From NCBI GenBank assembly GCA_024244705.1, contig JAAEOK010000103.1, positions 1-64,000 on the forward strand: a stretch of DNA of 64,000 nt. Reading direction: 5' to 3'. Under the pieces are notes generated by a model. That model had not been told where the DNA came from, did no database searches, and was given only the letters and a program-made list of their open reading frames with translations. Source of the DNA: Alphaproteobacteria bacterium (GTDB lineage: Bacteria; Pseudomonadota; Alphaproteobacteria; JAAEOK01). Both the position numbers and the translations under genes were made by a program. This document shows, in pieces, positions 60,833 through 64,000 of the stretch (positions are counted from its first letter, which is position 1; each line of letters begins with the position of its first letter).

Positions 60833-61194
60833 AATTCAATTTTCTTTAACAATTAAAACTCTTTAAAGTTAACATAATATAAAAAATTATCAAAGTAACT
60901 AATAAAATTAAAAAGAGATATAATAAACTTTTGATTAAATTTATATATTATTTAAATAATATATGTTTTTATAAATAATTTATAAAACTATTTTATCAAA
61001 TATACAAAAAGGGGATATTTCTTCTTTTTGATTAATAATTAAAAAAACTTAACTTCTTTTTTTAACTAAATTTTTATTATTAAAAAAAAAGTTGTATTTG
61101 TTTTTTTTTAATTCTATTCATTGTTATTTTTTTTATAGTATAATCGAACAAAAATAAATACCATTAAAATAAGGTAAAATTGTTTTTTTTTATA
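60833..61194. other. Divergent spacer between secG and clpC
   Basis: 362 nt, very AT-rich. It holds a perfect 22-bp palindrome (60943-60964) and a TATAAT (61139-61144) 51 nt before the clpC start, without a good -35 box. No gene seen. Confidence 0.6.
60943..60964. repeat. Perfect 22-bp AT palindrome
   Basis: Each 11-nt half (ATATATTATTT and its complement) is exact with no spacer. It lies in the secG-clpC spacer. It may extrude as a cruciform or be a chance AT palindrome. Confidence 0.6.
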
Positions 61195-64000
61195 ATGATC
61201 GATAAAATGTTTGAGCGCTTTACGGAAAAAGCCTTACAAGCTGTAATGATTGCTCAAGAGGAATCTCGAAAATTAGGGCATAATTTTGTTGGAACAGAAC
61301 AGCTATTATTAGGATTAATAGGGGAAAATACAGGAATTGCAGCTCAAGTCTTAAAATCTTATGGAGTTAATTTACGAAATGCTAGGTTAGAGGTAGAGCG
61401 TTTAGTAGGACGAGGTTCTGGTTTTGTTTCAGTTGAGATACCATTTACTCCACGAGCAAAACGAACATTAGAATTGGCTTTAAAAGAATCCAAAAATTTT
61501 GGTCATGGGTATATTGGAACTGAACATTTATTATTAGCTGTAACAGACGAAGAAACTGGGATTGCTCATAAAATTTTAAAAGCTTTAGGAGTTGATTTTT
61601 TTAAACTTCGAAATACTCTTTTAGATAGGATAGGTGAATTTGATAAAGAAAAAAAAAATAAAGAAGAAAATAATTTAGAGAAAGTATTTACTTTAACAGA
61701 TGATAAAAATTTTCAAAGTGTAAGTTATAATTCCAATATTAATAATTCACTTAATTTAAAAATTCTTGATGAATATACAGTAAATTTAACTAAAGCAGCT
61801 GAGGAAAATAGGTTAGATCCAGTAATTGGAAGGACTAAAGAAATTGAAAGAGTTATCCAGATTTTAACTCGTCGTCGTAAAAATAATCCAATACTTATTG
61901 GTGAACCAGGTGTAGGAAAAACAGCAGTTGCTGAAGGTTTAGCTCAACGAATTCGAACAGGAGATGTTCCATTAGGTTTAGATGGAAAAGAAGTAATTGT
62001 TTTAGATATTGGTTTATTATTAGCAGGTACAAAATATCGAGGAGAATTTGAAGATCGATTAAAAAAAATTGTCGAACAAATTCAAATAAATCAAAATTAT
62101 ATAGTTGTAATTGATGAAGTTCATACTTTAGTTGGAGCAGGAGCTGCTGAAGGTGCTCTAGATGCAGCTAATATTTTAAAACCTGCATTAGCAAGAGGTG
62201 ATTTCCAGTGTGTTGGTGCTACAACGATTTCAGAATACCGTCAACATATTGAAAAAGATGCTGCTTTAGAACGTCGTTTCCAACCTGTAAATGTAGATGA
62301 ACCAAGTATTGAAGAAACTATCTTTATTATGAGTGGTTTACGACAAAAATATGAACAACATCATCAAGTACATATTTCTAATCGTGCTATCGTTGCTGCA
62401 GCAAGTATGGGAGCACAATTTATAGCAGATCGATTTTTACCTGATAAAGCAATAGATTTAATTGATGAAGCCAGTGCTTTAGTTCGTTTTAATAATAGAA
62501 GATTACCTTTAGCAGCTAAAGCATTAGAAAAGGATTTGCAAAAGATACTTGTTGAAAAAGATAAGTGTATAAGAATACAAGATTATAAAAAAGCTGCAGA
62601 GTTGTTGGATAGTGAAATGAATTATAGAAATAGAATAAAAAAAGTTATTCAATATACTCTCGAAAGAGATCAAGCACGAGTAAAAGCAGAAGAAAAAGGA
62701 ATCTTATTAAAAGATCAATTAATGGAAAATGAAATAGATTTTGGACATAAGCTTCTAAATCAATGTTCCTTTAAAGATTTTGCTGTACTTGCACCAGATG
62801 GACTACCTTATCGAATTTGTTTAAATTCTAAATTACGTGAAAATGCAGATAAATTATTAGAAAATGAATTAAATAAAAACTATAACAAAAATTATTCTAA
62901 AGAATCAAATAAACATTTATACGATACTTTAAAAAAAATAACAGAAAAAGAATTTTATAATTTTTATAAAGGAAATAAAGTTTTAGTTGAAAAAATAAAT
63001 AAACAATTTCAGAAATATTTAGAGAATCAAATAAACGAAATTAAAGACCAATTAAAAATAGATGTAAATAAAAAATTTCAAGATTATAAAGATAAAGGAC
63101 CTGAAAAATCTAAAAAACAAATATTAGCAAAAATTAAAGAACAAAAAATTAAAAAATTTGATAGAAATCAAAAAGAGAATCAAATATCTAAAAGTAAAAA
63201 AGAAAATTTAATAATTAAACAAATTAGTCAATTATTAGAAATATTAGATCATGATAATAAATCGGAATTCAATATAACTAAAACTCTAACATTAAAAATT
63301 AATGACTTAAAAAATAGTAATAATAAAAATATAAAATTACCTAAAGAATTAGTTAATAATAATTCCTTAGAATTAAAAACTAATTCAAATAAAAAATTTA
63401 AACGGATTAAACCTTTAAAAAATTTATCATCATTACTGATGACTATTGAAGAATTATTGTGGTTTAACCTGTCTAAAGAAAAAAATGAGAAACTGAAATT
63501 AAAGGATTTAAAAATTAACCAAATAAAAGAATTAATTAATAAAAAAATGATATGGGATGAGCAATCAGAACAAATATCAAAAAATAATGAAATTAAAAAA
63601 GATGAAGATTTTATTTGGTTTCTTTTTGAAAGAATCGGTATAAATTTATTGGAAAAAATGAAAGAATGGCGTAATAATTATTTTTTAAATAAAGAAAATA
63701 CTTATTTTTCTTTACTTCCTAATTTAGATAATTTTAACGCTATAATTAACGACTTTACTTATAAAGGATGGGCTTCTCATGATAATCCTAATGTAATTGA
63801 AGAAAAAAATATAATATTTGAATTGATAAACCAAGTTTTATTTTCTTCAGATAATATGTCTAATTTAATAGATTCTTTGTTTAAAAATTTAATACCTATT
63901 AATTTAACTGAGACTTCTCTGGAGGAATTATCTTGTTTTATTTTTTTATTAGATGCTCCAACTAGATACGGTAAAAATTTTCAATTAGGATTTATAAATA
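61195..64000 (+). CDS. clpC: Clp protease ATPase ClpC with a long insertion (partial, runs off the window)
   Basis: A Hsp100 unfoldase of the stromal Clp protease; 935 codons are in the window and the gene continues. Start ATG 61195; ATG 61207 ([11 protein letters not shown]) is the family's start. Residues 1-150 hold two Clp-N repeats. AAA1 has Walker A GEPGVGKT near 236-243, Walker [10 protein letters not shown] near 305 and a UVR-like middle ([14 protein letters not shown] near 465). The usual link to AAA2 is then replaced by about 340 residues of Lys/Asn/Glu-rich low-complexity sequence. Near residues 914-928, [16 protein letters not shown] aligns with the AAA2 Walker A region (SFIFLGPTGVGKT) but is altered. 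Normal ClpC ends at about 820 residues. Confidence 0.92.
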   Translation, partial: MIDKMFERFTEKALQAVMIAQEESRKLGHNFVGTEQLLLGLIGENTGIAAQVLKSYGVNLRNARLEVERLVGRGSGFVSVEIPFTPRAKRTLELALKESKNFGHGYIGTEHLLLAVTDEETGIAHKILKALGVDFFKLRNTLLDRIGEFDKEKKNKEENNLEKVFTLTDDKNFQSVSYNSNINNSLNLKILDEYTVNLTKAAEENRLDPVIGRTKEIERVIQILTRRRKNNPILIGEPGVGKTAVAEGLAQRIRTGDVPLGLDGKEVIVLDIGLLLAGTKYRGEFEDRLKKIVEQIQINQNYIVVIDEVHTLVGAGAAEGALDAANILKPALARGDFQCVGATTISEYRQHIEKDAALERRFQPVNVDEPSIEETIFIMSGLRQKYEQHHQVHISNRAIVAAASMGAQFIADRFLPDKAIDLIDEASALVRFNNRRLPLAAKALEKDLQKILVEKDKCIRIQDYKKAAELLDSEMNYRNRIKKVIQYTLERDQARVKAEEKGILLKDQLMENEIDFGHKLLNQCSFKDFAVLAPDGLPYRICLNSKLRENADKLLENELNKNYNKNYSKESNKHLYDTLKKITEKEFYNFYKGNKVLVEKINKQFQKYLENQINEIKDQLKIDVNKKFQDYKDKGPEKSKKQILAKIKEQKIKKFDRNQKENQISKSKKENLIIKQISQLLEILDHDNKSEFNITKTLTLKINDLKNSNNKNIKLPKELVNNNSLELKTNSNKKFKRIKPLKNLSSLLMTIEELLWFNLSKEKNEKLKLKDLKINQIKELINKKMIWDEQSEQISKNNEIKKDEDFIWFLFERIGINLLEKMKEWRNNYFLNKENTYFSLLPNLDNFNAIINDFTYKGWASHDNPNVIEEKNIIFELINQVLFSSDNMSNLIDSLFKNLIPINLTETSLEELSCFIFLLDAPTRYGKNFQLGFIN

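Overview
This window looks like plastid DNA from the red-algal lineage. It is very AT-rich, its stop codons are almost all TAA, and its genes are bacterial in type. The main cluster runs dnaK (divergent), then rpl3 to secY, then rpl36 to rps10, as in red-lineage plastids. It carries genes typical of red algae and secondary red plastids: dnaB, dnaK, sufB/sufC, petF, ilvB/ilvH, thiG/thiS, tsf, acpP, ycf19, ycf41, ycf66, secG and tatC. trnL(UAA) has a group I intron. An ochrophyte (stramenopile) host is my best guess, by inference only.

No photosystem, cytochrome b6f, Rubisco or chlorophyll-synthesis gene is visible in 64 kb. In photosynthetic relatives such genes are scattered among the genes seen here, so this is probably the leucoplast of a secondarily non-photosynthetic alga. 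The rest of the genome is not shown, so this is not proven.

Layout. 1-387: 5' part of the 16S rRNA gene, minus strand. 683-4244: rpl33-rps18, atpB-atpE, tatC. 4330-5070: five tRNAs. 5163-7649: rps4 and dnaK, convergent. 7864-22792: about 30 ribosomal, rpoA, secY and tufA genes in one direction; rpl3 has an in-frame TGA. 22814-28633: petF, dnaB, trnW, rpl11-rpl1-rpl12 and a 631-residue protein of unknown function. 28850-39172: rps20-rpoB-rpoC1-rpoC2-rps2. 39353-44758: ycf19, thiS, trnH, ilvB, ftsH, lying between rps2 and tsf. 44852-50027: tsf and atpI-H-G-F-D-A. 50086-57551: single genes (rps16, acpP, rpl19, rpl32, ilvH, rpl20, rpl35, rps14, thiG, ycf66, ycf41) among many tRNAs. 57769-60071: sufB-sufC, trnP. 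60605-64000: secG and the start of an unusual clpC that runs off the window.

The genes imply a metabolically active colourless plastid. It would make Fe-S clusters (SUF, with ferredoxin), the first step of branched-chain amino acids (IlvB/IlvH), the thiamine thiazole ring (ThiG/ThiS) and fatty acids (ACP), and supply glutamyl-tRNA for haem (trnE). Proteins would move by Sec (SecY, SecG) and Tat (TatC), with FtsH, ClpC and DnaK for quality control. All eight plastid-encoded ATP synthase subunits are present with key residues intact. Without photosynthesis the enzyme may run as an ATP-driven proton pump that energises Tat transport, as has been proposed for colourless diatoms.

Most notable oddities: a TGA inside otherwise intact rpl3; a ClpC with a very long lysine/asparagine-rich insertion and a degenerate second Walker A; an RpoA lacking the alpha-CTD; the unknown 631-residue protein; a long-variable-arm tRNA with anticodon CAU; and a palindrome over the -10 box of the trnE promoter.
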